NCBI GenBank assembly: GCA_027489245.1
Contig: JAIYAC010000018.1
Location: 43,526-107,525 of the forward strand
Length of the DNA stretch: 64,000 nucleotides
DNA from: Neisseriaceae bacterium
GTDB taxonomy: Bacteria > Pseudomonadota > Gammaproteobacteria > Burkholderiales > Chromobacteriaceae
Reading direction: 5' to 3'
Positions 1-9,364 of the stretch are shown here, piece by piece. Position 1 is the first letter of the stretch; each line of letters starts with the position of its first letter. Position numbers and translations under genes: made by a program. The notes under the pieces were generated by a model. That model was not told the origin of the DNA and made no database searches. It was given only the letters and a program-made list of their open reading frames with translations.

Positions 1-524
1 GCAAGAGCAAGAAGCATATCTTCTGTCTTCTCTGCATCATCGAGAGAGCCGATACGCAATGGGCGCGGCAACCTAGAGCTAAACACGGGATCGGCACCAC
101 CCGCTTTTCCATCCTCAGCCCAGCCTCCACGGCTATCGTCACCACCCTGCGGATCCCAGGTTGTTCGAACCTTCTGATAGTTCGGACCGGCCCATAGCCA
201 CCGACTTTTGACAATCAGCAAACCATCTCGCCCGGTTTTCCACTTGGCGTCAACATTGCCAATACCCTCTGGAATGTGCACCTCAAGCTGGACCTCTGAT
301 GGCTGATCAGGTTGAGCATACTGACTACGGTCGCGGTTCATATCAAAGGCTACCGTGCCTTTCGCCAACTCATACGCTCTCAAAATTGTGGACTTACCCG
401 CGTTGTTCTTACCGACTAGGCAAACAACGTTGTCTAGCTCGATTACAACCCCTTCGTTACCGATACATCCAATATTTCGCACAAAAATACGTACAAGTTT
501 TGACCGATTTGCAGCTGCCATCAT
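1..524 (-). CDS. OLD-family-like AAA ATPase/nuclease, N-terminal part (runs off the left window edge)
   Basis: Reverse-strand reading from ATG at 524 gives MMAAANRSKLVRIFVRNIGCIGNEGVVIELDNVVCLVGKNNAGKSTILRAYELAKG..., with a Walker A GKNNAGKST and no stop to position 1; GGAGG just upstream. Absent from the ORF track because it is open-ended. Confidence 0.75.
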   Translation of the reverse strand, partial: MMAAANRSKLVRIFVRNIGCIGNEGVVIELDNVVCLVGKNNAGKSTILRAYELAKGTVAFDMNRDRSQYAQPDQPSEVQLEVHIPEGIGNVDAKWKTGRDGLLIVKSRWLWAGPNYQKVRTTWDPQGGDDSRGGWAEDGKAGGADPVFSSRLPRPLRIGSLDDAEKTEDMLLAL

Positions 525-721
525 TCCTCCACTGAGTGTGATTTGGGTATCAGGTGGGTGGTCCTGTCGTGGTAGTTGGCATTCTATCAACCAAAAAATG
601 TCGAATGTATAAATCTACATCAATAAAAATTGCATACTATTAAGTTGGCTCAGCCGAAGCTTGTTACAAAACCGTGCAAAGTAACTGATTGATTTATTTT
701 GAAATTCGTCTGTTTACCCAG

Positions 722-761
722 TCACAGCACTCCCCCCGCTGTGAAATTTTCACCAGTGAAA
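722..761. promoter_or_regulatory. Operator-like palindromes between the divergent OLD-like and XRE genes
   Basis: TCACAGC(722-728)/GCTGTGA(738-744); GTGAAA-T-TTTCAC (741-753) and TTTCAC-CA-GTGAAA (748-761) share half-sites. Confidence 0.5.
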
Positions 762-861
762 GTACAACAAATATTTGATTATTAATCAATGATTTACGTT
801 TGACTTGCTGATTTAAAATACTTACCCTGTCTGTTGTTGCAAGTACCCGCAGAAGTCCAAC

Positions 862-1287
862 ATGAGCCCATTTTCCAGATACCTACATCAGCTCCGAATG
901 CAGCATGGCATCCGCCAAGCCGAACTTGCGGAGTTGATGGGCTATGAGCAGAGCTACATCTCTGCCCTGGAAATTGGTAGCAAAGGACCTCCAACGGCTG
1001 AATTCATTGAAAAACTTATCCAAGCAGTTGAATTGATACCAGAGGAACAAGCGGAGCTACGCAGCGCAGCAGCTGCCTCGCAACGGAAACTGGTCGTACC
1101 TGCAGACGTCCCAGAAGAAACCTACTGGTTACTACAGGATTTGCGAACAAACATAGGTGAGTTGCGACCAGTACAAATTCGCCTGATACGCGAGATTTTG
1201 CAGATACAGAATGAGCTGAACCGCTGCTCATCCGATCCGGTGAGACGGTTGCGGCGGAGACAGAGTAAGGAGGGCCTAGAAATGTAA
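862..1287 (+). CDS. XRE/Cro-C1 family helix-turn-helix regulator
   Basis: MSPFSRYLHQLRMQHGIRQAELAELMGYEQSYISALEIGSKGPPTAEFIEKL is a classic XRE HTH pattern; lies upstream of the tns genes. Confidence 0.8.
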   Translation: MSPFSRYLHQLRMQHGIRQAELAELMGYEQSYISALEIGSKGPPTAEFIEKLIQAVELIPEEQAELRSAAAASQRKLVVPADVPEETYWLLQDLRTNIGELRPVQIRLIREILQIQNELNRCSSDPVRRLRRRQSKEGLEM

Positions 1288-1529
1288 AACGGGACAAACC
1301 TTGCGGCTTGCCCCGAGTTTGTAAGTATCTGACGACACTCACGGTTTGCAGACTTCAGTATCGTCACCTCAGACACGCACGTCAAGCCGCACTCCCCTAT
1401 CTTCCCCTGAAAACTGCGGGTAACACACCCGTTGCGGGGCATTCATACGCCCAATTTCAGGCATATCGATCTGTACTGCTAGTACCGACAGGATCAGTGC
1501 ACTCTGTTGGTACTGGCCGGAGACGTGCC

Positions 1530-2249
1530 ATGCTGCACCCACTTCATCCCACACAGAAACTTGCAGACCAGTTATTACAACAGGCAGAAGAGGCATTCAG
1601 CAGCCCGCCTGATCAAGCAGGTGTCGTTCATGGACGGCGACGCATTACGCAAGGGCAAAGAGGCCGTCGTACGTCGCTTTTCCCGAGCCGTAAAAATGAT
1701 GTCACGCTTGCACTTGAAAGTCAGGTGGAGGAAGCCTATTGCCTTCTTCTCGAACAGGATAAGCGTGTCATCGGGTATCGGTGCCAATCCCTCGAAATCC
1801 CATACGCGCCTGGACGGTGCTGTTACACAGATTTTCTTATTCGTACCTGCGGCGGGAGTTGGCTTCTCAGTGAAATCAAACCCGATAAGAACCACCTCGA
1901 TGTAGAAAGCAAGCTACGCTTTGAGACAGTACAAAGATTATTGACACATTGCGGTTTTGAATTCTGTGTTGTCGATAAGAACGATATGCCAAGTGAAACG
2001 CATTTTGACAACTTGTACTGGTTGTATCACCAATCAGCCCAGCGCTACTGGGCCACGCAAGAAATCGAGTTAGCGCTTCAACTTATCCGTCATTGCCCCC
2101 ACCCCAAGACGTTCAGGGCACTGCAATCACAATTCATCAATGCAGGGCTCCCTCCTTCGCTTGTGGAATACCTGCTTTTTCACGGGAAGTTGGCTACTAA
2201 CCTTGACCGGCCTATCCAATTGGGCACACCGGTGTGGGGAATGGAATGA
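1530..2249 (+). CDS. tnsA: TnsA-like endonuclease subunit of a Tn7-like transposase
   Basis: ORF 1308-2249 opens at a TTG; the ATG at 1530 is more plausible. RRRITQGQRGRRTSLFPSRKNDVTLALESQVEEAYCLLLEQD...YTDFLIRTCGGSWLLSEIKPDK fits a TnsA PD-(D/E)xK nuclease; overlaps the tnsB-like start. Confidence 0.8.
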   Translation: MLHPLHPTQKLADQLLQQAEEAFSSPPDQAGVVHGRRRITQGQRGRRTSLFPSRKNDVTLALESQVEEAYCLLLEQDKRVIGYRCQSLEIPYAPGRCCYTDFLIRTCGGSWLLSEIKPDKNHLDVESKLRFETVQRLLTHCGFEFCVVDKNDMPSETHFDNLYWLYHQSAQRYWATQEIELALQLIRHCPHPKTFRALQSQFINAGLPPSLVEYLLFHGKLATNLDRPIQLGTPVWGME

Positions 2250-4219
2250 GTCAGACCTATACCCCTAAAACAGGAATGCGGTTCGTCATTCACGGGTGCG
2301 AATTTGAAATAACATATGTAGCCCATGGCTGGGTACGCTATGCAGCGACGATTGGTGGAAAGCCTTACCGCATTCCCTACGAGCGTTTTATGGAAATGCA
2401 GGGCTCTAGCTCTCTACTTATTCAGCCTCAAGATACTGCACGTCTATCTGCAGATGGCCATGCTTTGAAAATTTCAGAGCTATCCGACGCAGAGGCACGA
2501 GCAACCATACGAAGAGCTCGGTACGTTGAGGCTGCCATTGCTCAATTAACCCACCCTAGGTCGATTAAGCAGCTCACCGCGCTAATCCCAACCCTTGCAT
2601 CCCAACTGGAAGATGAAACCCCACCGAGCTCACGAACGGTTTGCCTATGGGTGAAAAAATATTTTGATGCAGGCCGTATCGGTGAGGCATTTGTTAGCCA
2701 AAAACATAAACGTGGCAACCGGACACTGCATTTCTCTCCAACTATAGAAATATTAATCACGGAAGGAATTCAACAGGTCTATCTACAACCAGAGCGACGG
2801 GACTGCAAGGACGTTTTAGTGTTTATTGTCGGCAAACTCGCCGAACAAGGAATGCTGACCAAAGAGGCGACCTCTCTTCGCTTACCAACGCTACGCACAA
2901 TACAGCGAAGGGTGAAAGCACTCGATCCCTACGTCGTAGCACGGGCACGACATGGTAAAGAAGCAGCGGAACGGATAGCACGTGCGGCAGGTCGGCAGAT
3001 CATCAGCCCCAGATCAATGTTCCTGGTCCAGATCGATACGCATTACTTGGACATCACCCTACTAGATCCAGATACCGGAGAAGTCATCGGCCGACCATTC
3101 TTGGTTTGCATCATTGATGTGTACACACGGGCGGTCGTGGGGGTTGACATCAGTATGCTGCCACCATCGGCCACAACCACCTTAGCGGCCGTCAAGGACA
3201 TGCTGACCCGGCTCGCTCGTGGGCTGCCAGGAGGCATTCCAGTCAAAATCATCCCGGATAATGGCGTTGAATTCAAAAACTCTGCCTTTGTCAGGTTGTG
3301 CGGTCGATTAGGGATAATTATCAATCCTGCTGAGGTTCGTGATCCCAACGACAAGCCTCACATCGAATCGTTTTTCCGCACTTTGACCTATTTTCTCGTC
3401 CAAAAGTGCGCAGGAACAACTTTTTCCAATCCCGGCGCCCGTGGCGATTACGACTCGCATCGTAAGGCTGCCTTAATCCTCGAAAAATTGATCGAGTACA
3501 TCAACGAATGGATCGACAATGTGTACCACCAAACCATTCACTCTCGTTCCGGCCGAGCGCCAATCCTTGCCTGGAAGGATGCCACTCAAAATTGGGAGGC
3601 ACCGATCTTCGAAGCCGGTGAAATTGATGCCATTGCCCGTCGTCCTGAAACACGCACAATCCATCGCGGGCGTGTTGTTGTTGACCACATTGAATACTTT
3701 TCACATGCACTCGCAACACTGGAAGCACTCAAGGAAACGCGCGTCACTGTACTAGTCAATGAACTGGATCTTCATGAAGTCTATATCGAGCACCCGTCTG
3801 AGCGCGGCGTACTGATCCGTGCCGAATCTACAAACCCCGACTACACGCACGGGCTGACTTGGTATGAACATCAGGAATCTCAAAGAATCAAGGCGGCCAT
3901 AACTGAATCGGACCGACAACGCCTGGGTCACTACTGCGATCTTCTAGCGCGGTGGACCTTATTTCAGAAGATCCAAGCAGACTCCGCCTTGGCACGACGC
4001 CAGATTGCCCGCCTCACCAATGGCAAGGGACGGCAGCAACCTCAGTTGCCAGAAAATGCTGTTGAGACTTTATCCCACTCCACTTTGGCGTTGCAGCAGA
4101 CCATTACAGCTGCCTTACCAGAACATCTGGCGCTACAACTCCCTTCCCCCTCTGAAGACTTGCCATCCGCAGCAGCTGGCAATGCAGTAACCACTTACGA
4201 AGTCATCGATCTGGAGTAA
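2234..4219 (+). CDS. tnsB: TnsB/TniA-like DDE transposase
   Basis: rve integrase core with QIDTHYLDI (D), IIPDNGVEF (D), DKPHIESFFRTL (E) and a C-terminal Mu/TnsB-type domain (VVVDHIEYFSHALATLEALKETRVTVLVNELDLHEVYIEHP). Confidence 0.9.
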   Translation: MGNGMSQTYTPKTGMRFVIHGCEFEITYVAHGWVRYAATIGGKPYRIPYERFMEMQGSSSLLIQPQDTARLSADGHALKISELSDAEARATIRRARYVEAAIAQLTHPRSIKQLTALIPTLASQLEDETPPSSRTVCLWVKKYFDAGRIGEAFVSQKHKRGNRTLHFSPTIEILITEGIQQVYLQPERRDCKDVLVFIVGKLAEQGMLTKEATSLRLPTLRTIQRRVKALDPYVVARARHGKEAAERIARAAGRQIISPRSMFLVQIDTHYLDITLLDPDTGEVIGRPFLVCIIDVYTRAVVGVDISMLPPSATTTLAAVKDMLTRLARGLPGGIPVKIIPDNGVEFKNSAFVRLCGRLGIIINPAEVRDPNDKPHIESFFRTLTYFLVQKCAGTTFSNPGARGDYDSHRKAALILEKLIEYINEWIDNVYHQTIHSRSGRAPILAWKDATQNWEAPIFEAGEIDAIARRPETRTIHRGRVVVDHIEYFSHALATLEALKETRVTVLVNELDLHEVYIEHPSERGVLIRAESTNPDYTHGLTWYEHQESQRIKAAITESDRQRLGHYCDLLARWTLFQKIQADSALARRQIARLTNGKGRQQPQLPENAVETLSHSTLALQQTITAALPEHLALQLPSPSEDLPSAAAGNAVTTYEVIDLE

Positions 4220-4224
4220 AAACC

Positions 4225-5193
4225 ATGGAACAAAGCTCAAAAGAACACGGTGGCTCGCCAGTCGAACGCGTTGCACGCCTAGATAAAGCGATTGTGCGCC
4301 ATACAGACTTCGATCATGCCATCCAGGGAATTCAACACGCCATTCTTCAATCGTCACATTACCGCGAAGCGGTCGGATGCATGCTACTGGCCGAGGGTGG
4401 CATGGGTAAAACCATAGCCTGCAATATCGTCATGGCTGGCTTCAAAGGTGGAGTTGTAGTTGAAGATGGGCTGGAAGTCACCAAAAGGCCGGCCTTCTAC
4501 TTGGAAGCCCCTGCTCCCGCCACCGTTAAAGCAGTTGCAGCAATGATGCTCAGCAAACTTGGTGATCCACGCCCCCTACTGGGTAGTACACCGCATATGA
4601 CCGAGCGTCTTATCAGATTGCTGAAGGCATGCGGAACACAAGTCATTTTTCTAGACGAATTTCACAATCTCTTGAAAAGCGGAAAAAGATCGACCTCTGT
4701 CAACACGGAGGTTTGCCGTTGGTTGCGTAACATCGTTAACGAGTCCGGAGTAACAATCTGTTTGGTTGGCACGCCCGATTGTGCGTTAATCATTGATTCA
4801 GATATACAGTTTTCCAGACGCTTCAAATTTAAATTTCACCTAAAACCATTAAAACCAGGTACGACAGAAGATAAAGGCTCACTGCAGATATTCCTTGAAC
4901 GTATCTGTCACGAAGCAGTTCGCCGTGTCGAGTTGGATAATATGCCAGCACTTGGCAACCAGCTGGAGTCACTAAGAATTTATGCTGCCACCAGCGGCAA
5001 TCCAGAATTCATTATGTTCTTAATTAAACAGGCACTACTCATTGCACTGCAGGCAAATCGAAACACTGTCGTTATTGAAGACTTTGCGCGTGCCTGGGAC
5101 CTCGGCATCACCAGTACAGTGAGTATCGCTCGGAGCAATCCCTTTAGAATGTCGGAAGGCCAGCTATCCTCGGTGTTTCGGAGGCTGAAATGA
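4225..5193 (+). CDS. tnsC: TnsC/TniB-like AAA+ ATPase
   Basis: Walker A LLAEGGMGKTIACN, Walker B VIFLDEFHNLLKSGKRS; sits between the TnsB- and TniQ-like genes. Confidence 0.88.
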   Translation: MEQSSKEHGGSPVERVARLDKAIVRHTDFDHAIQGIQHAILQSSHYREAVGCMLLAEGGMGKTIACNIVMAGFKGGVVVEDGLEVTKRPAFYLEAPAPATVKAVAAMMLSKLGDPRPLLGSTPHMTERLIRLLKACGTQVIFLDEFHNLLKSGKRSTSVNTEVCRWLRNIVNESGVTICLVGTPDCALIIDSDIQFSRRFKFKFHLKPLKPGTTEDKGSLQIFLERICHEAVRRVELDNMPALGNQLESLRIYAATSGNPEFIMFLIKQALLIALQANRNTVVIEDFARAWDLGITSTVSIARSNPFRMSEGQLSSVFRRLK

Positions 5194-7271
5194 TACAACA
5201 TCCACTGCCGATTCGACCTATTCCCTATGGAGATGAATCACCGGCCAGTCTCTTGATACGCGCTGCGGAGAACAATGGCTTCGTCAGCGTCCTGCAATTA
5301 CTTTCTGCCTACAGATTCCCATCCCAAAGTGATGAGTGGCTAGTTGCATCATTTGTCGATCAAACCCGTTTTGCCAAGATTATTCGCGCGATGGGCTTGC
5401 ACACAGATTGCATCAGTTTGGCCTATCGTCGGACGGGACCAACCAGTAAATCTCCACGCGAGATGAATGGTATGGGTCTGCCAGAACGACTCTTTCGCAA
5501 TGGAGCCAATGTATATTGCCCGGAATGCCTTAAAGAACAGCCTTACTGGCGTAAAGGGTGGTCAATCCTACCAATCGCGACATGCAATAAACATGGAAGT
5601 CGTCTATTACAGGATTGTCCCTTATGCAAAAAACCATTATCCCTAACCAGAAACCGCTTATTGCATTGCTCATGTGGACATGATCTCCGCCAGGGAAAGG
5701 CGGAGATGGCCGATCCCAAAGGCACTCAGTGGTGGCTCTCCCTCATCGCTGCGCAAAACCAAGATGCACTAGACCGGATGCTGTCATTCTGGTCGGCATT
5801 GCGAGAGGTCGACGGATTAGAAGATAGCACCACAGCAGAGGGCTGGCGTCTTCACACCACGATGAAATGGTGGCATGGCGACAGATGCATTGATGAAGTT
5901 CTAGCCATAATTGAACCACGCTCCCCGTACATTCATCCACGGCTTCAACTGTTACCCTTTCTTCGCGAAAGGGGTGATTTATGCGGATTTGCTAAACAAG
6001 TATTGAATAGACACTCAACCTTCACATTCGCTACCAATCCAAGACAGCATGAAGGTCAAGTAAACCAGGAGGAAGCTGCAGCAACACTCGGAATAACACC
6101 GTGGCACATAAGAAGAATGATTAAAGCCGGCCAAATAAATTCCACTACACCTCATCTTGGTCGAGCAAAATTGATCTCGCCGAACGAGATTGAGCGGGTT
6201 CTGCGCCAATTAAGTGCAACGCAACAAAATAATCACACCCGTCAAAAACTATCTGGTCGCCATAGTTTGACAGGGATCATTCAGAATATTATTTCAGGCT
6301 ACGCACGTACAGATGGATATGACCTAGCGGAAGGACTACTGACATTACAATTCTCCGGCATGGTGGAGATGGTGTCATCTGATCCAGATTGGCTGGCCAT
6401 CCCGGCGATAGCTACAAAGTTGGGCATGCACCCGGTCGTCGTTTGGAACATTATCAAGCATCGACTTCTACCAGCGCAGCAGAAAATAATAGGAAGAAGT
6501 AAGAAGAATGTAGTCCATATCAAAGACATAGAGGCATTCGAAGCCAGTTTTGTAACTGCAGGCCGATTGGCACGATCAGTAGGAGCTAGTCAAATTACAT
6601 TCGCGCACAAACTCATGCACATGGGAATAAGGCCAATAGCAGGTCCCAGTATTGACGGAACGATTGTATATATTTTTAGAAAAACAGACTTGCAATGTGT
6701 AAATTTAAGCGATCTAAAATCAAGTAGATTTAAAGCACCACCAGGTCGAAGATACACGAGCTCAAAAGATGGAGCTCCTTCTGCACTTCTTCTTACAGAG
6801 GTAACAAAGTTATTAGGGCTAAATAATATTCAGCAGACACTCATACTGGTGAAAAAAGGAATTCTGGAAAAGCAACCATCTATCGAACGTGCTGTTCGCA
6901 TCACGGAAAAATCCGTCGCCCAGCTAACCCAAACGCTGTCAGACCCAAACCTAGTCGACATAAATGAGGCGATAAAGATACTAAATACAACTGAAACAAT
7001 ACTATATTTACAGTGGGTACATACTGGTGCGATGAAAGTATTAGATTTTGCACACTGGAGATTCGTTCGCAAAGATGAACTCCAATATGTTTTAGAGTTA
7101 CAAGAAAATTACTACACTGCATCACAAGCTGGAACATTTCTCAATGTTCATCGAAGTCACGTTCCAAATCTTGAACGAAAAGGATTGATTAAATCGTTAA
7201 TCCTTGAAGGAAAAAGACGCTTACGCCTTTACCGCCGAGAAGACGTGGAAGCACTTGCAATAGTGCAATAA
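5190..7271 (+). CDS. tniQ: TniQ/TnsD-like target-selection protein (693 aa)
   Basis: N-terminal TniQ pattern PIRPIPYGDESPASLLIRAAENNGF; Cys/His zinc-binding YCPECLKEQPYWRKGWSILPIATCNKHGSRLLQDCPLCKKPL...CSCG; several HTH-like segments; 4-bp overlap with tnsC. Confidence 0.88.
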   Translation: MIQHPLPIRPIPYGDESPASLLIRAAENNGFVSVLQLLSAYRFPSQSDEWLVASFVDQTRFAKIIRAMGLHTDCISLAYRRTGPTSKSPREMNGMGLPERLFRNGANVYCPECLKEQPYWRKGWSILPIATCNKHGSRLLQDCPLCKKPLSLTRNRLLHCSCGHDLRQGKAEMADPKGTQWWLSLIAAQNQDALDRMLSFWSALREVDGLEDSTTAEGWRLHTTMKWWHGDRCIDEVLAIIEPRSPYIHPRLQLLPFLRERGDLCGFAKQVLNRHSTFTFATNPRQHEGQVNQEEAAATLGITPWHIRRMIKAGQINSTTPHLGRAKLISPNEIERVLRQLSATQQNNHTRQKLSGRHSLTGIIQNIISGYARTDGYDLAEGLLTLQFSGMVEMVSSDPDWLAIPAIATKLGMHPVVVWNIIKHRLLPAQQKIIGRSKKNVVHIKDIEAFEASFVTAGRLARSVGASQITFAHKLMHMGIRPIAGPSIDGTIVYIFRKTDLQCVNLSDLKSSRFKAPPGRRYTSSKDGAPSALLLTEVTKLLGLNNIQQTLILVKKGILEKQPSIERAVRITEKSVAQLTQTLSDPNLVDINEAIKILNTTETILYLQWVHTGAMKVLDFAHWRFVRKDELQYVLELQENYYTASQAGTFLNVHRSHVPNLERKGLIKSLILEGKRRLRLYRREDVEALAIVQ

Positions 7272-7272
7272 A

Positions 7273-7310
7273 AAAGAGGGAAGCTTAGCTTCCCTCTTTT
7301 AGTTTTTTTG
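7273..7310 (+). terminator. Rho-independent terminator after tniQ
   Basis: AAAAGAGGGAAGC-TTA-GCTTCCCTCTTTT followed by a T run. Confidence 0.85.
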
Positions 7311-8067
7311 CCTTCGCTCATCCATCCACGCCAATCAACCAGCACGGTACGCTTGCACATCATAGAAAGCATGATGCCATGGCCGCTCCTATCCAGTTTC
7401 TTCGTAGCTTCTCTAATAGAAAGTCTACGGCCATCCACTAAAACCGACGGCCAAAACTTAAAAATACATTACGACTAGCCAGAGTACACACTTCGTTAAG
7501 CTGTTTTGGATTTGAAAATGGTAACGAAGATCCTCTTGATCGCAGAGCTGGCAGGTCTCCGTTGCTTGTCCATGGTCAATCGTTCTCTCTGTAAACGATC
7601 ACTCTTCGAACGCCCCTGGCACCGACCCGCCCAAGGACATGGGCAGAATGTTGTCCCGAACTCGCTACGTGTAAAAGCCCATCTCAACTCCTTGGCGCTT
7701 TCGCCACTGGTACCTATCTACATGGTAACCGAACATATACAGAGGACACACATATGCCATGTGGCTATAACGAAACACCTAGCGTTACAGTCGTGAGAAA
7801 GCGACGCCCCTAACACACTATTGACATTGGCATTAATTTGTGTGCATCCTCACTTCTTATAGGTAAGTCGTCAAGTGGCCATTACACACATCAAGACGAA
7901 ATGCCCAAAACTCGATGAGATGGACTACTCGGCATTTCAAGTGATTGGAATTTCTACCCAATCGATGCCGCACTGGCATTTTCTGTAATCATGGTCGTAG
8001 CAATACCTTTGGAGGGAAGAATGCCCAGTATGAACCATAAATATGTCATCAATACTCTCATGAAACA

Positions 8068-9129
8068 ATGAAGAAAATCATTACCATTAATCGACAAACC
8101 GTGCTCTTTTGTTCGGGAATGCTGCTATTAACTCTGTCCAATATTTATCCGAAGTTGGCATCAAGATTAATATTAATACCATTAATTCTATCCATGGCTG
8201 TACCATGCATAGAACGAACCATCCTGCTAATTAGGCACTTAGCGCCAAAAACAATAAGGAAAATTTGGAAAGGGATTATAATTTGTAGGAGAGTTTTTTC
8301 TGTATCACCTGAGGTAGAGCTTTTTCACGCTCTTGCTTTCTTGCTGATGATGACCACATCCGCCTATGTTATCATCTACAATGATTTTTTGGCCGCCAAA
8401 CCGGTTGGCAATATATTGGCATGGATATTTTTAGTTGCCACTTTTCTTGATTCTACCAAGAAAATCTCCACAATCCTGAGAAAGACTTGGGCTAAGATTC
8501 TTGGAAAAATTTTGATTGCATCTTCTGGTGCAACACTAGTATATCTGGCTACTGCCATAGCGAAAAACAGTATCCAGAGTGCCGTTCATTTTGACCCAAA
8601 ATTTCTCCCAGAAAGCACTGGACTACTAGCCACCATCACGATTCCTGCTCTTTATTTCGCTTTGGTGATTATTATATTATCAGCATGGGCAGTACTTCAA
8701 TTGCTAATACTAATCCCCCTTGGAATTATTTTTATTCTACCCAAGAAATACCCTCTCACCATGAAAGAAAGTTGCTTTATCAAACTTCTGAATCGAGCCA
8801 AGACAGGGAAAAAATTTCCAACCATTGAACCAAGCGGATGGCACAGCACAGTGATGGCTGCAATTTTTAGGCCTGCTGGCATGATAATAAGCATTTGTAT
8901 GGTTATTGACTATACGAGTCAATTAAATAGCCACTACAAAGATGGCCTTTTTTCGCATTTAACTGCGGCCGCAATCCAATTCGACTACAAAAGTGGCAGT
9001 ACATGTAAAAACTTAAAAAGTGACGCAAGAATAATCTACCTAGACAATGGCTTAGTTTCGATACTCAACGAAGTAGGAAGTAAAAAATACGCGATTAAGA
9101 AATGCATAACAAGCGAAATTAGCAGCTAA
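8068..9129 (+). CDS. Multi-spanning membrane protein of unknown function
   Basis: 353-aa ORF with several hydrophobic segments (LFCSGMLLLTLSNIYPKLASRLILIPLILSMAVP..., ALYFALVIIILSAWAVLQLLILIPLGIIFIL); no recognised family. Confidence 0.6.
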   Translation: MKKIITINRQTVLFCSGMLLLTLSNIYPKLASRLILIPLILSMAVPCIERTILLIRHLAPKTIRKIWKGIIICRRVFSVSPEVELFHALAFLLMMTTSAYVIIYNDFLAAKPVGNILAWIFLVATFLDSTKKISTILRKTWAKILGKILIASSGATLVYLATAIAKNSIQSAVHFDPKFLPESTGLLATITIPALYFALVIIILSAWAVLQLLILIPLGIIFILPKKYPLTMKESCFIKLLNRAKTGKKFPTIEPSGWHSTVMAAIFRPAGMIISICMVIDYTSQLNSHYKDGLFSHLTAAAIQFDYKSGSTCKNLKSDARIIYLDNGLVSILNEVGSKKYAIKKCITSEISS

Positions 9130-9364
9130 ACAAGACATGTTCACGGAATATATTTCTAGCACATAAGCATCAACAACATGGGCAACACCATAAATCACCA
9201 ACTAAGACACATCTATGTCACTCTGGCAACCGTACCTACGCAGCAGAAGAAACTATTCGAACTTCTTCTCGCCGGCTTGGGGGCTGACAAATTATTTTCC
9301 ACATGATGTAGTACTCTTTCGGTGGGAAATAGAAACATTTATGTAGGATCGCAAAGGACCTGCT

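Noticed and set aside
530-861. Second (tnsA-proximal) transposon end
   Set aside because: No GCGACANATAA-type inverse repeats were found there, so I could not place the left end in the window.
7229-7438. Short - strand ORF MDGRRLSIREATKKLDRSGHG...
   Set aside because: Starts at GTG, runs through the tniQ terminator and into tniQ. It might be a gene remnant but I cannot support it as a CDS.
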